DNA of 64,000 nucleotides from Molossus alvarezi (Eukaryota; Chordata; Mammalia; Chiroptera; Molossidae): positions 9,145,001 to 9,209,000 of the forward strand of contig CM073907.1 of assembly GCA_037176705.1 (NCBI GenBank), given 5' to 3'. The notes under the pieces are model-generated. The model was given only the letters and a program-made list of their open reading frames with translations. It had not been told where the DNA came from and made no database searches. Made by a program: the position numbers and the translations under genes. Every line of letters starts with the position of its first letter. Position 1 is the stretch's first letter. Positions 22,681-34,880 of this stretch are shown in pieces.

Positions 22681-24485
22681 CATCCAAGCACTTACCTTTG
22701 AAGAGGCCCCATCCGCTCGCATCCAGTTGGCTTTGGCACAGTCCGCTCTCCTCCTCGGAGCTGGCTTCTCCAAGGCAATTCCCTATAAATAGCAGACATG
22801 TTGCTTTCAGGGGCTGTGTGAACTTTGTCGTGGATATGGGGCCAAAGGAGGCTGCCTTCCATGATATCACACAGCCTCTTATTTTAACTGTTTTCCTAGC
22901 TAAAAATAATCTCCTCCATCTCCAGTATCCTCCCCCCATTCCCAAAGTTATTCTTCTATTGAGGGCTTTAGCCTAACACAAAATGCCACTTACTGGTTAA
23001 GGTGTCAACCGCGCATCAATCACATGGGCTCCTGGTGCATTGACTGTGTGTGCTGTGCCTACGGCTGCACCGAGAGACTTTTACAAAACGAAACTGAGTC
23101 CTTCCAGAAACTTCTAAGCAAAAATCATGAGCATTGGGCAATTGTCACCAATGCAAAATGTACTCTTTAGAATCCAGCAAACACACACAGTAATTTTTTT
23201 TTTTTTGAACATGAAGAAAAGCATTTAGCAGATGAGTGGTTTTTTTTTTCCTTCTTTCAACCCATTTTCCAGAAATTGCTTTCTGCTTCTGTTGATTAAT
23301 AATTTGTCCAGAGAAACTGGACATGGGGGACATTGCCGGGAAAAAAACTCTATTGCTTTGGTAGAAAAGTGAAATCAACGTTCAGTCCTCAACCTCCTCG
23401 GAGTTTTGAGATCTGTCTCATTTTGAGGCTAAGACACCAATCTCTGAGTCAAATGCACGTGACTTTATAATTTCCTGGCAACTGAATGACCACACCATCT
23501 CTCCAGTTAGCACGTTTATTGCAAAAGATGACAATGCTCAAATACAAGTGTGGTTGTTGTTGTTTTTTAATTCTATTTACAGTGTCAGAAGCTGAGACGT
23601 TTCTGTGAAATGGCTTGATTCTGGCCTGTGAAGAATCACATGGGTTGTTGTTCTTTTCTCTCCTGATTTTTCCCATTCTCGATTTTCATCAGAACTTCCC
23701 CCGATCGATCGAAAGCTCTCTTTCTTTTCTGCTGTTCCAACTGCTAACCCCTGACAGCTGAGGGGCTCATTTAAATATTTGGCATGATGATGAAAAGAAG
23801 TGGGGTGAAGTTGAACAATCCCGCCCAGAAGAGGGGGGGTCGTTAAGTCTAACACAAACATCCATAGGAACCCCTAATCTCTTAGCCTGTCCCCTTTTGT
23901 GGAAGGAGGTCAGGAGCTTTTGGTCCCTGTGCCTGCTCCCTAAAGACCCTTAACAAGCAGATGTTACTGTAACATGCTCAGGGAATCAAGCATAAATATG
24001 ACCCCTGACCCCGGCTGTCAGCTGATCCACTGAGTTCCTTAGAAATATACTCTTAACTTTTTTCCAAATTCCCACTCTTTCCCACCATCCCCCTCCGCTC
24101 CGCCGGGTGCCCCGCTCCTGCGCTTGCACAGTTGCGTTCGGTGTGACCTTTCTCTTCACAGAGGTCAAAGGCCGGGACCCCAGGCTGGCCTCTTTTCTTG
24201 CTAAAGGCCAGCTGATGAATCACTCCTAACTTGAAGGGAACAGAGGAGGTGGGAGGGGCTCAGGGGGCCTTTTGAGAGGAACAACTGCGGCCTATACATC
24301 AGCATTTACACTGTCCTGACACTTTGCAAACTCACCGTCCTCTTTGGGAACCCAGACAGAAGGGACCCAGGAGAGACAGACAGATCTCTCTCCCTGGGAG
24401 ACAAAAGTAGGAAGAAAAGAATGAGAACATGATACCTGTTTTCAGGATTGTGGAGAGAGAGAGAGAGAAATATGAACACTATTCA
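22681..24485. other. unique non-coding DNA with a GC-richer patch
   Basis: No gene found. 24060-24200 is the most GC- and CpG-rich part ('cgctccgccgggtgccccg') but too short for a CpG island. 'gatcgatcga' at about 23703 is a small palindrome. Long T runs lie near 23195 and 23241. Confidence 0.4.
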
Positions 24486-24523
24486 ACACGCACACGCACA
24501 CACACACACACACACACACGCAC
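24486..24523 (+). repeat. (CA)n microsatellite
   Basis: CA/CG-interrupted dinucleotide run, preceded by a short (GA)n at about 24453-24468. Confidence 0.95.
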
Positions 24524-25769
24524 CCTCACCTACCAAGACTTCAGTTTATCAATCACTTTTCACAAAAGAGTAGAAAAGCATTTCCCCCACTGCTACGAGA
24601 GTTTGCTCAAGAGGACTTTGTGCAACAACTCAGAATCCTCTTGCTTGTCATTTGGGAAAAGTGTAAATGATCTAACTTTTGAAACAAGAAACTATTATGT
24701 GTGCGTTCTTTAATGAACCCCATATGAGGGATGCAGGAGAGAGGGGTGGGGTGTGAGGGTAGGGTAGAGCTAAAACACCTAAACTCTAATTCACGTTCAC
24801 TGCCCTGTTTTTCCAAAAAAGCTCCAGTTTTCATCTTTAATTTGTCAGCAATGTATAGAGTTGGCTCTCCCTGTCTCTGGAGTTTGCATCTCGAGTCAAC
24901 AAACTGCGGATTGACATATTTTAACGGAAGAGCCCAGAAAATTCCACAGAGTTTGCCACGCCCTGAGCACTGCCCTGAATCCCCCTGAGGAAGTGATGGA
25001 TAGTCATACCCTGCTGGAGCCTGTGTGGAGACACATGCTGTCTGCGAACACTGCTCCTTTGATACAAAGAACTGGAGTATTTTGGTGTGGAGCATGGAGC
25101 GAATCTTCTGCAGATAGATACCGAGGGACGACTGTTTCCCTGGAGGCCATGTAGGGAGTCCCAGCAGCCTTGGAGGACAGGAGAGCAGGGTTTGGAAATA
25201 ACACTGAGGGACATAGAAGGCTGGAAGTATAACCAGCCCTGCTGACTGTTCAGGCCCCTCAATGAAAAGAACTCGGGGAGCAGCACTGCTTGGACCAGAA
25301 CCTGACTTTTTAGTGTGGAATCCACCAACTTACGTGTCTTCAAAGAATTAACTGTGGTGACGCTCTGTTACCATTTCAAGAAACTCCAAGAGGAACTACA
25401 GAATAAGCTATGCCATCCAATGTAATGTCAGTTTAGAAAAAAAAGGGTCCCTAAGTCTTTATAAAAGTGTTTCTTAAAATCAGCCTCCTGTTAGCCTCAT
25501 ATAGCTAACTTCAGATTTCTCATATTCAATTGTTTTCGTGAAGATACAAAACTAAAAATAAGTATCCCATTTTCCATCTTTGCTTATAAATATGTTAACG
25601 TACATAAATACTCCATGGCTTGCTTGTTTACTTTTTCTTTCCTTCTCTTTTTGGTTGTTTCTGTTTGTCAAAATTGGTAGAATATAGTGAAAGCGAGGCA
25701 GAGAGGTAGATATATAGTGTTAAGTGTATACATTAGAAAAGCTAAATAGCTACAATCAATAACCGATGC
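24524..25769. other. unique non-coding DNA
   Basis: Two minus-strand open frames (24607-25095, 162 codons; 24921-25343, 140 codons) overlap each other in different frames and face plus-strand frames. I recognise no family in them. They are the longest frames in the window not built from simple repeats, so I list the region rather than a gene. Confidence 0.35.
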
Positions 25770-26440
25770 CTCCCTTTGAGAAACCTAGAGAAAGAGGAGC
25801 AATTTAAAAAGAGGAGCAGGCAGTAGGAAAGGAATGAAAATTACAACACAAATCAATGAAATGGAAAATAGGAAGATATCAATAGAGAAAGAACAGTGAT
25901 TCCTTGGAAATCTCAATAACAATGAAAAACCTCTAGCCAGGCTATATAAGAGGAAAAAAATAAAAGAATAAAAGAGGAAAATATACAAGTGACCAGTATC
26001 AGAAATGAAAATGGGGTTATTACTACTAATTTCATGGACATTCAAAGAATAAGAAAGGAAAATAATGAGAAAATGTATTGGGCTGTTAAAACTCTTACAA
26101 GAAAAAGAAGTAAATAGAAACAACCTGAATGTCCCCTATATCTATTTTTAAAATTGAGGCAATAATTAATGGACTTTGTAGAAAAAGGCACTAGACCCCA
26201 ATGGTTTTACTAGAGTCCTACCAAATATTTAAAAAGACAGTAATACCAATTCTCCATGATTCCTTGCAGAAAACAGAAGCAGAGAGATCACTTCTCACCT
26301 CATACTGTGATGTCATAATTACCCTAATTAGGTGATTGCCATTACTCTAATGTCAAAATCAGGTACAGACATTACAGCGTAGGAAAACTACAGATCAATA
26401 TCTCTCATGAACATAGGGACAAAAATTTCCCTTGTTGCAC
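25770..26440 (+). mobile_element. old L1 ORF2 fragment
   Basis: 'aatcaatgaaatggaaaat', 'aaacctctagccaggct', 'gaccagtatcagaaatgaaa', 'gacattcaaagaataag', 'taataccaattctccatga' and 'ctacagatcaatatctctca' run in the order of the reverse-transcriptase part of L1 ORF2. Many frameshifts and stops make it a dead copy. It is clearly older than the L1 tail 500 bp downstream, so the two are probably independent insertions. Confidence 0.88.
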
Positions 26441-26947
26441 CTTTCAAAATCACATTTGCTCCGAGGAAAGTAATTATTCAAAATTAGGATTCTCCCAGTA
26501 GCTATTATCAAAAAATCATTTTGTCAATCCTCAATGGAGAGACTGATGTTTGGAGAAAAATTTAAAGATGTTCTAGTTCGTGGGTAGCATTGCCCATGGG
26601 ACCAAATGTGGTGAATGTGCCAGTCATTTAGAAAAGTAGAACACTACATATTATTATTACTATTATTATGATACATTCACTATAAAGTGGAGATGCTAAT
26701 GTATTTCTCCATGCATTCTTAATCAATCTAACTTATATGTTATTGTGCACTCTAATTCAATTACCCACCTTGCTTCGCTTAATCCCAATAGATGTTTCTA
26801 CATCCATAGAAAGCATCAAAAGAGAACGTTTTGATTTTTTATTAGTTCCTTTTCAGGTTGCAGGCAACTTGAATGAATGGAAGGAAAATATAAGGATAGA
26901 CAAGATCTCTTATCATGTCTTCATCTCTGACAAAATTGCTTTAAAAT
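26441..26947. other. unique AT-rich DNA between two L1 pieces
   Basis: No gene. Contains a short (ATT)n near 26650-26668. It could include diverged L1 sequence, but I cannot align it by eye. Confidence 0.35.
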
Positions 26948-27693
26948 GACTATGAGGTATCACCGAACAACAGCCAGAGTGGCTGCCATCAACAAATCCT
27001 CAAACAATAAATTCTGGAGAGGATGTGGAGAAAAGGGGACATTACTGGTGGGAATGCAGACGGGTACAGCCACTGTGGAAAACAATATGGTGTTTCCTTA
27101 AAAAATTAAAAACAGATCTGCCATTTGACCCAGTGATCCCAGTTCCAGGAATATATCCTAAGAATTCTGAAACACCAACTAAAAAGAATATACGCACCCC
27201 TATGTTCATAGCAGCGCTATTTACAATTGCTAAGATCTGGAAATAGCCCAAGTGCCCATCACTAGATGAGTGGATAAAAAAGCTGTGGTATGTGTATACA
27301 ATGGAACACTATGCAGCTGTAAGAAAGAAAGATCTCTTATTCTTTGAGACGACATGGAGAGACCTGGAGCGCATTATGCTGAGTGAAATAAGCCAATCAG
27401 AGAAAGACAAGTACCACATGATTTTACTTATTTATGGAATATAATGAAGAAAATAAGCTGATGATCAAAATAGATCCAGAGACGTGGAAGTAGGGAACAG
27501 AGTGACAAACCTCAGAGAAATGGGGGTGGGGGCGGCAGGAAGAAATAAACCAAAGAACTTATATGAATGTATGCACGACCAATGGACACAGACATTAGGC
27601 TGGGGAAGTCAGGAGGGGCTGGGAGTGGGCAGGAAGGGGTCAATGGGGGGAAACATGGGAGCATTGTAATACTTTCAACAATAAAGAAAAAAA
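26948..27693 (+). mobile_element. L1 3' end: ORF2 C-terminus and 3' UTR
   Basis: 5'-truncated L1. The frame at 27025-27246 encodes the conserved ORF2 C-terminal region, with '[15 protein letters not shown]', 'IPVPGIYPKN' and 'PMFIAALFTIAKIWK' clearly visible, then an in-frame TAG where the consensus has Gln. After it the frame continues L1-like ('WIKKLWYVYTMEHY') into the 3' UTR with 'aataagccaatcagagaaag' and a G-rich stretch, ending in 'caacaataaagaaaaaaa'. It lacks the endonuclease and RT domains and is inert. A convincing TSD was not found. Confidence 0.95.
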
Positions 27694-28475
27694 TCACTTT
27701 GGAAATGAGTTTCACTTCGTCACTCCTTCTCTTGCTTCATACCCTGGCTGAAGTTCACACACTTTCTCTTTGATCTGTTCTTTTGAGCAAATCTGATTTC
27801 GAAGAAGAAACTGATGAGAAGATATTTGCCAGGGAAAAACATTTCCAGTGCATGGAAACCCCACCCACGAGCAAGACTCTAGCTAATGGGAAGCTCTTAG
27901 GGAAGAGGAGAGAGGGACTGTGACCCTCTCTACAGCATGGTCCTTAACATCTACCAGCTACAGCCCACTGAACACAGTTGGTTAGACTGTCACATCAGAG
28001 TCAATGACAGGAGCTGGGACAGGGAGAGGGTGTGTACAGCTGGGGACATGCATGAGAGCCACAGTCCTCTGACAATAATGAATGCAACTTTTAGTATGTG
28101 CGTTGTGTCCAAACGTTTTGTCGACTCGCGCCTGGGACAAGGAGAACTTCCCAGATGCACTTTAGGTAGCTGTGTGGAGAATTGCTTAGGGAAAGGGGAG
28201 ATTTGAGGATTCAAATAAGAGATCAGTCTGAACAGTAGAGCAATTGTGTGGATCTGAACCCGAGCCAAGCATATGACAGATGAAAACGAGTTAGCAACGT
28301 GCTATTGATAGAAATCAATGACCAAGTAACTCCTGGGGCTGAGAGATGCGTAGGAGAATCTCTGAGACTATGTACCTGTGAACCTAAAATGAGGGGGACA
28401 ATATTATGAGGTAAGAAAGTAGGATGTCTTGGTAGAGAAGTTATAATTCTGTTTGGGACTGGAATTGAACACTTT
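27694..28475. other. unique non-coding DNA
   Basis: No gene or clear repeat. Overlapping open frames on both strands at 27937-28268 have no recognisable features. Confidence 0.4.
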
Positions 28476-28491
28476 AAAAATTATAGCTAAG

Positions 28492-28692
28492 CCAGGCCGG
28501 TATGGCTCAGTGGATTGAGCATCCTCTCATGGACTGAGAGGTCCTGGTTTGATTCCTGGTCAGAACACATGTCCAGGTTGCAGCTTTATCCCCAGTAGGG
28601 GGCGTGGAGGAGGCAACCAGTCAATGTTTTTCTCTCACATCGATGTTTCTATCTCTCTCTCTCTAGCTAAAAACTCAATAAGAACATATTTA
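28492..28692 (+). mobile_element. VES SINE, short form
   Basis: Head 'gccaggccggtatggctca', a B-box-like 'ggtttgattcctggtc', 'aacacatgtccaggttgc' and a CT-rich region ending in an A/T-rich tail. The 16-bp TSD 'aaaaattatagctaag' (28476-28491) differs by one base from the right copy (28693-28708). Confidence 0.95.
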
Positions 28693-28708
28693 AAAAATTA
28701 TAACTAAG

Positions 28709-30865
28709 ACCTAAACTTCTAAAGATCACTGAGCTTTAGAACCTGCTGACATAAGCTTCGTCATATTCTACATTAATGCTGATTTATGGGAAAAGTATAA
28801 CATAAGTCATTAGGAAAAACAACAAACTATGGCTAAGAATAGTTGTAAGCTTATGGTGGGATTAAGCAAGAAAGGGACACTATGTACTTAAAAGTTGGAT
28901 ATAGCTTCATGGGAAATGGCAAATACTTGGGAAAGAACAGAGAAAGGCAAATCCTTGGGGATGTAAACAGGATCAATGAAATTCCTTGGTACTACATTTT
29001 TAAAACCCCATGAGGGAACGAGGATAGACAGATGGTTCTTTAAAGCTTAGGATGAACTTCTTTTTTCATCTAAGAAAGAAAAACTACACTTGCCCTTAAC
29101 TTACCCTCAATAAATCCATAAATAGGCTCATGCATGCCTTTTACCCAAGTAACATGGTAATGTTTAAATTTGTATTTCTTGAATATCGTCCTAATACAAC
29201 AAACACATCTATCTCTTTGATGCTGTTTCCTAATTGATTTGAACAAAAAGTTTAAGAAAATAACTTGGTTACTAGACTTGTTTTTTTTCCCCCCAAGAAT
29301 AACTGACAGTAGCCACTTGATCATCCAGTGTGCCTCTGTATATATTTTTCTCAAGCAGAAATACATAAAAGCTTTGCAGTCAGTCGAAATGATATATTGA
29401 GAAGCTTCCTTGCACGGATTCTGGTGACTGAAAGCATCGGAATATATAGTATTGCCTTCCTTTCAAAAGCATTCACTCCTGAACTTGGTAGAATCTCAAA
29501 AAAATATATCTTTCGCTACTCCATCAGGACTGCAGAATCCAACCTGAAAAGAAGCTCATAAAACAAATGAAAACGTCAGAACAAGAACCGTATCTTCCTA
29601 GAGTAGGCAAAGATCTGTAGATTTGATTAATATCTGTATTCATGGATTGTTAAATTAACATGTGGTTTTGTTCAACATACGACTTTTGCGCCCAAGATTA
29701 TACATGAATATTGTTCTTTGAAGAGTATCTATGTAGCCAGTTGACAAACCAGTCACTTCCTCGCAGGAAACTTATAACATCTAGAGATTTCCTAGTTTAT
29801 TCAAATTCATTAACTCAATAAAAACACTAACTCACCAAATATTTATTGGGCACACATTATATAAAGCACATAAATTAATCTCTTAGGTGACTTACCTGGT
29901 TGTTTGACCAAGCTCACTAGAGGAATTTGTAAAAATGTTTAAACTCATTACATGTGTGGAAACAGCAAGGTAATCGATATCTGAAAAGACCCGGATGTTT
30001 AATGTCAGTGAACATAATGATCTGGGAGTTTTATTCAGGTGATCAAGCAGGTTTCAGATTGCTTGTTGTCGTGAAGGAAACTGATGTAATATGTCAGTAA
30101 ATCTTCTGCAGAGTGGGGACCTAGAAAGCAGACGTTCGTTCTCGAATATTCTGTTGGTGGCTGGGTAGGCATACAGGGGTTCTTCTGGTTTGATGTGTTC
30201 TCCAACCATTTATACCACATACTCTATTGGCTTACACTGGCATATGGCAGGTGAACACTGCCCTCCATACTAATGCCACTGACACAGAATAGTTCTTTAT
30301 ATAATACAATATGCAAAATACATGATACCTACTCTGTCAGTGAGATTATTTATCATTGCTGCCAGATTTGTATTGTTTCTACCCGTTTCCACAGTTGCTC
30401 TCTATTATCATTGTGACTTTTATTTATTTATTCAAATATGTACTAGTACATACAGAGCTGGGTCTGGGGAGATGAGAAGAAATGGGAGAAAACGTTACTA
30501 AACAAATATCTAGTGAATATGCTACATATTAGAGGTTCACAAATGACCATGTGGGAATGCAAGGGGGAAATGACAGTGCCAGGGCATGCCAGGATGTCTT
30601 TATGTTCCCAGAGGTCCTTTTGAACTCTAGGGTGCAGGGCAGGAGGTAGGGAAGCGAAGTGGCCCATTCTAGGCATCTCACAGGATACTCAGTGATAATA
30701 CTGGACTAGAACATAGACCTAAAAGCCAGCTCTCTCCACTTTAGGTCCAGCGTTGCCACTAAACCACGCAGATCCAAAGTTAGCCGCGTGCCTAACACAG
30801 CTATCTTGTTTTGCATTTAACCGAGGTGGTCGATGCCTTAATCCAAAGTTCTTTGATCTATTTAT
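28709..30865. other. unique non-coding DNA
   Basis: No gene. 29806-29875 ('accaaatatttattgggcac') looks like a reversed L2 terminus. The 98-codon minus-strand frame at 29070-29366 is rich in Lys/Phe/Ile as expected of AT-rich DNA. 30415-30680 may be diverged L2. Confidence 0.4.
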
Positions 30866-30948
30866 CTTCCCCTCTTTATCCCCAGTGCTTTGCGCAGTGC
30901 AAGTCATATAATATATGCTTGGTAAATTTTTGTTCAGTGAATTGTCTG
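30866..30948 (+). mobile_element. L2 LINE 3' terminus
   Basis: 'tatccccagtgctttgcgca' and 'atatatgcttggtaaatttt' followed by 'tgttcagtgaattg' match the L2 plus-strand end ('tatccccagcgcctagcaca ... ggtgctcaataaat'). Confidence 0.75.
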
Positions 30949-30995
30949 CATAATGTAGTTTCAAAGCAACATTATGAAAAGGAAGGTAGATGAAA

Positions 30996-30996
30996 G

Positions 30997-31041
<45 letters not shown>

Positions 31042-31344
31042 CATAGATAGATAGATACATAGATAGATAGATACATAGATAGATAGATAGATACATAGAT
31101 AGATAGATACATAGATAGATACATAGATAGATAGATACATACATACATAGATACATAGATAGATACATAGATCGATACATAGATAGATAGATACATAGAT
31201 AGATACATAGACAGATAGATACATAGATACATAGATAGATGATGGATATAGATAGATAGATGATAGATGATGGATAGATAGATAGATGATAGATGATGGA
31301 TGGATAGATAGATAGATGATAGATAAATGATGGATGGATGGATG

Positions 31345-31392
<48 letters not shown>

Positions 31393-31393
31393 C
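30996..31393 (+). repeat. compound GATA/GATACATA/GATG microsatellite
   Basis: About 400 bp of tetranucleotide repeat in blocks: a pure (GATA)n run, a middle section where GATA units alternate with CATA in a semi-regular higher-order pattern, a section with GATG/GGAT variants, and a closing pure (GATA)n run. The minus-strand frame of 244 codons here reads 'YLSIYLSIYLSIYL' and is an artefact. Block structure suggests repeated slippage and segmental expansion. Confidence 0.97.
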
Positions 31394-33937
31394 AGAGATT
31401 AGAAACACTCTTTGGTATATTTCAAATTGTTCCAAAAAAAAAAAAGTTCTCAAGCTGATGATACTAGAGGTGTTGTGATATTTTTTTAATTACTTTCACT
31501 GCGGAATATAATATACGGATTAAGTTTAACCCTTCCTGCCAATCCCATTGCCAAACATTTGATATAAAATTCCAGGTTATTTTCATTAGATATAAAATTC
31601 CAGATTACCAAGAATAATCCACAAAAGTCTTAGCACCAAAATTCTGTGGCAGAGAGAACCGTTTGACCACAGATATGTAAAGCTAAAAATGTGAACTAAA
31701 GGGCACAATTTCACATGATTATAATTATTTTAAAGGAAAGGATACAGAGACTTTGCAAAAAGACGCATTTTGCACTTTAAATCATATTTTGGGATAGTCA
31801 ATACATACTTTAAATATTATTAAATTAAAATATTAAATCAAACATGTACACAAATCACATACTTTTAATATTGTATTAAGTTACAATTTTCTTCTACTTA
31901 ATAACTTTGATGGAATATTGAAACACATTCATTAAAGTAAGCACAGCAAAGAAAAAATCTTTTGTAAGAATCTTGTGACTTTCTCATTCAGTAATCTTGC
32001 AATTGGAGATTACAGTCACAAGAATACATAAATTATATTTTTCAGATTTGCTGTAACTGGCAGTATATCCAACTTCAATTAAAATTTTGATTGACCTGTT
32101 AAATTTTTACTTTCGCAATATTTTAAAAAATAATTCGCTAATGAAAACATTGCTCTGCTTATCCGTACTCTTCATACATCCATGTCATCAATAATTCTTT
32201 CTTTTCCTTTACTTAAAAAAAAAGTTACTTTGATAATGTTTCCCAAAACTCACAATATTTGTCTTATCCCTTACTCCTACGAGGGAAAAAAATGTTTAAA
32301 TCTTCCAGATAGAGTTTCTCCAGCTCACTTAAAGAATTTCACCTTCTCAACACCCTTGCATTTAACTTAATGTTTTTCAGATTTCCAAACTCTATTACCA
32401 CAATGCTAAACAAATAACCACAGTTCAAGGGTCAGAGAAAGGGACCTATTGGGTGAAAGGTTGAATAACTTGAAAGAGAAGTGTTACAGCTTTAAGAAAG
32501 AGGTTTAACAGGTTTGGGACCTTTACCCTACTAGCAACAGCCCGTTTCTTCTTTCTTATTTGGGCTCTTCACCACTAAGGTGTTAACTTTTTAGCTGCTG
32601 GGGATTTGAGCTTTATTACGTTCCTCTCCTTCCATTGACTTATTAAGTTAGAGGAAACATGACTTCATGGCCAAAACAATATTTCAGATTTTATGAATTA
32701 GCTCGCCTTAGGGGAAACCCGAGTTAAATTGGTGCCCTAAATTTGTTCTCATATTTATAACCAAATTAATTCTGTAAACATAATTCTTAAGAAACACATT
32801 GAACCATTCAGGTCGAAACAGATGTTCCCCTTCCATACAAAAGCCTCCAATGGAATTCTTTGTGTGGCCATCCACTCAAGAGAAGGAAACCGATCAAGTC
32901 CATGCCAGGCAGACCAAGGCCGTACACACAGAATTTTATTATCATATTTAAGCTTTTCTTTTCCTCTTATTTCCCTCCTTGAGGTTTTGGCAAAGAGGAG
33001 AAAGAACGTTCTGCCGAATCTCCTTTCCATGACTATGATTTTCATGACCATGATTTTGAATGAAAAATAATTGGCTAGTAAATTATGAGACTAATTAGGA
33101 AAATAGGGAGCCATAGGTTCTTGCAGAGCTGAAAACATGAACAGTTGGTGTCGTTGAATCCATCCACCCATCCGTTCACCTACTGTTCAGCCAACAACTA
33201 CCAAGTGAAATCCGCAAATGTTTAAGACACGGTATCAGGTACAAAATGTGACATCCACTCATGAAAAGTCCTTGGAGTATAAGGAGAAGATTTACTTCAG
33301 ATGGCTGAATGAAAATGGTCCCTAAAGTTCGAAGAAAGTTTACTCTTTTAAGTTATATAAAACTGGGCTGAAGAAGAATTACATAAACACTCTCGAGGTT
33401 CAAAAAGATTGGAGAGAGGGATTTCCTAGGTTCAACTCTGGCCTGAGTATGTACATATCTGGGTTGGAACACCAAATGTTCATCAGCTGTGCTAATTTCT
33501 TCTTGTGGTTAGAGTACAGGCAGCCTGTGGCCACTCCCCAGCCTTGCAAGAATTCATGGACCTATGGCTGTATCATACAACTAAGTCATTTCCACCTGCT
33601 GGCTGTATTTTCAGAATGCAGTGTAATAGTGGGAAAAGTTTCTCTCCACCGGAGAGGTTGACTTTTCCTTTGAGTAACTCGAGAGATACAGGTGATGAGG
33701 CAGGGTCTTTTGATGCATCAAGGCCGTATCTCTAGTGTATCCAGACTTTCAGAGAACTTTCTGAGCTATACTTTACATATCCTTTCTTATTCCATTTCCT
33801 CACTTTATTATAAAGAAAATAATGTTCATGTATGTTTTTCTTCCCTTTATAAGTTCCATTTAGGTATATGAGCTAGTTTAAAGCATAAAATGTCTAATTG
33901 GCTTTTGATCCTTGAATCTTAGCATATATTAGTGGGA
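31394..33937. other. unique AT-rich non-coding DNA
   Basis: No gene. 31561-31607 holds a small direct repeat ('gatataaaattccag' twice, 28 bp apart). 33160-33250 may be a diverged L2 terminus. 32820-33070 has opposing open frames without a family signature. Otherwise nothing seen. Confidence 0.4.
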
Positions 33938-33955
33938 AGAGTTAAATATTTTTTA

Positions 33956-34149
33956 TATTAAAAATTTTTTTTTATTGATTTGAGAGAAAGATAAAAACAT
34001 CAATGAGAGAGAGCACGGATTGGCTGCCTCCTGCACGCCCCCCACTGGGGAATGGGCCCACAACCCAGGCATATGCCCTGACCGGGAATCAAACTGGAAT
34101 CTCTCAGTCCATGGGACGACGCTCCATCCACTGAGCCACTGGCCAGGGT
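33956..34149 (-). mobile_element. VES SINE, short form
   Basis: Reverse strand: head 'ccctggccagtggctcagtg', a B-box region 'gtttgattcccggtc', 'agggcatatgcctgggttg', 'attccccagtggggggcgtg', and a reduced CT-rich section with A-tail. Near-identical flanks 'agagttaaatattttt' (33938-33953) and 'agagttagatattttt' (34150-34165) are the TSD. Confidence 0.94.
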
Positions 34150-34449
34150 AGAGTTAGATATTTTTAATTGACTGTGCCCCAGAGGAAGTAGACCACAATT
34201 TTTAACTGGCTTGGCTGTGTATGATAACTTCAGATAGGAGCTGGGGTGACAAGTCTTCATATAACAGGCATGGCGCCTGGTTCATGTCTTTCACAAAGGC
34301 CACGCCTTTCATTTCTGCCTTCACAGCGTTACTCTAGAACTGTCCAGGCCCCAAAGGTTCATGCTCAACTTGGGCTTGGCTGACACTTGCAGATTGTTTA
34401 TTCCTTCAACCAGAACCTGTGTAAATGGTGTTGGGAAAACACTCTCCTG

Positions 34450-34698
34450 GCCCTGTCTGGGTAGCTCAGTTAGTTGGAGTATTATACCAATATGCCAAGG
34501 TTGTGGGTTCAATCCCCTGTCAGGGCACATACAAGAATCAACCAATGATTGCGTCAATCCGTAGAACAACAAATCAGTGTCTCTCCCTCCCCCTCTCTCT
34601 CCCCCCCTCCCCCTCTCTCTCTCCCCCTCCCTCCCTCCCTTCCTCCCTCCCTCCCTTTCTCTCTCAAATCAATCAATTAATAAAATTTTGTTTAAAAA
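34450..34698 (+). mobile_element. older-type bat tRNA SINE with CCCT tract
   Basis: Plus-strand copy of the older form: 'gccctgtctgggtagctca', 'aaggttgtgggttcaatccc', 'agggcacatacaagaatcaa' then the 'caaccaatgattg' module, followed by an expanded CCCT/CTCT-rich stretch and 'caaatcaatcaattaata'. Its head belongs to a different tRNA-like source or subfamily than the common VES heads. Flanks resemble each other ('aaaacact'/'aaaacaca') but the TSD is weak. Confidence 0.88.
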
Positions 34699-34844
34699 CA
34701 CACTTTTCAGGCCAATCCAGGATCAAACACAGGGAGGCAAGCAGAGGCAGTATTTCCTGCACTATCTCTTCAGAGTGGCTAGGGACCCGCCTACCAAGGA
34801 GCTCCCAGCATCAGGCATGGTCATCATTCTCCCAGAGCCATGCC

Positions 34845-34880
34845 GGGGGGCTGTTACCTTCAGGGGGGCTGTTACCTTCA
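34845..34880 (+). repeat. perfect 18-bp tandem duplication
   Basis: The unit 'ggggggctgttaccttca' occurs twice head to tail (34845-34862, 34863-34880) without a mismatch. It looks like a recent slippage or microduplication event. Confidence 0.97.

Noticed and set aside
24607..25343. Overlapping minus-strand open frames of 162 and 140 codons
   Set aside because: They are in different frames, face plus-strand frames, have no domain that I recognise, and no nearby splice or promoter structure supports them.
27025..27246. Clearly protein-like 73-codon frame
   Set aside because: It is the C-terminus of L1 ORF2 in a truncated element, not a host gene.
26948..27693. A target-site duplication for this L1 ('aaattgcttt' / 'aaatcacttt')
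   Set aside because: Too many mismatches and an offset; not used to set boundaries.
30719..31453. 244-codon minus-strand open frame, the longest in the window
   Set aside because: It translates the GATA microsatellite as 'YLSIYLSIYL'; there is no stop because the tetranucleotide repeat cycles through stop-free frames.
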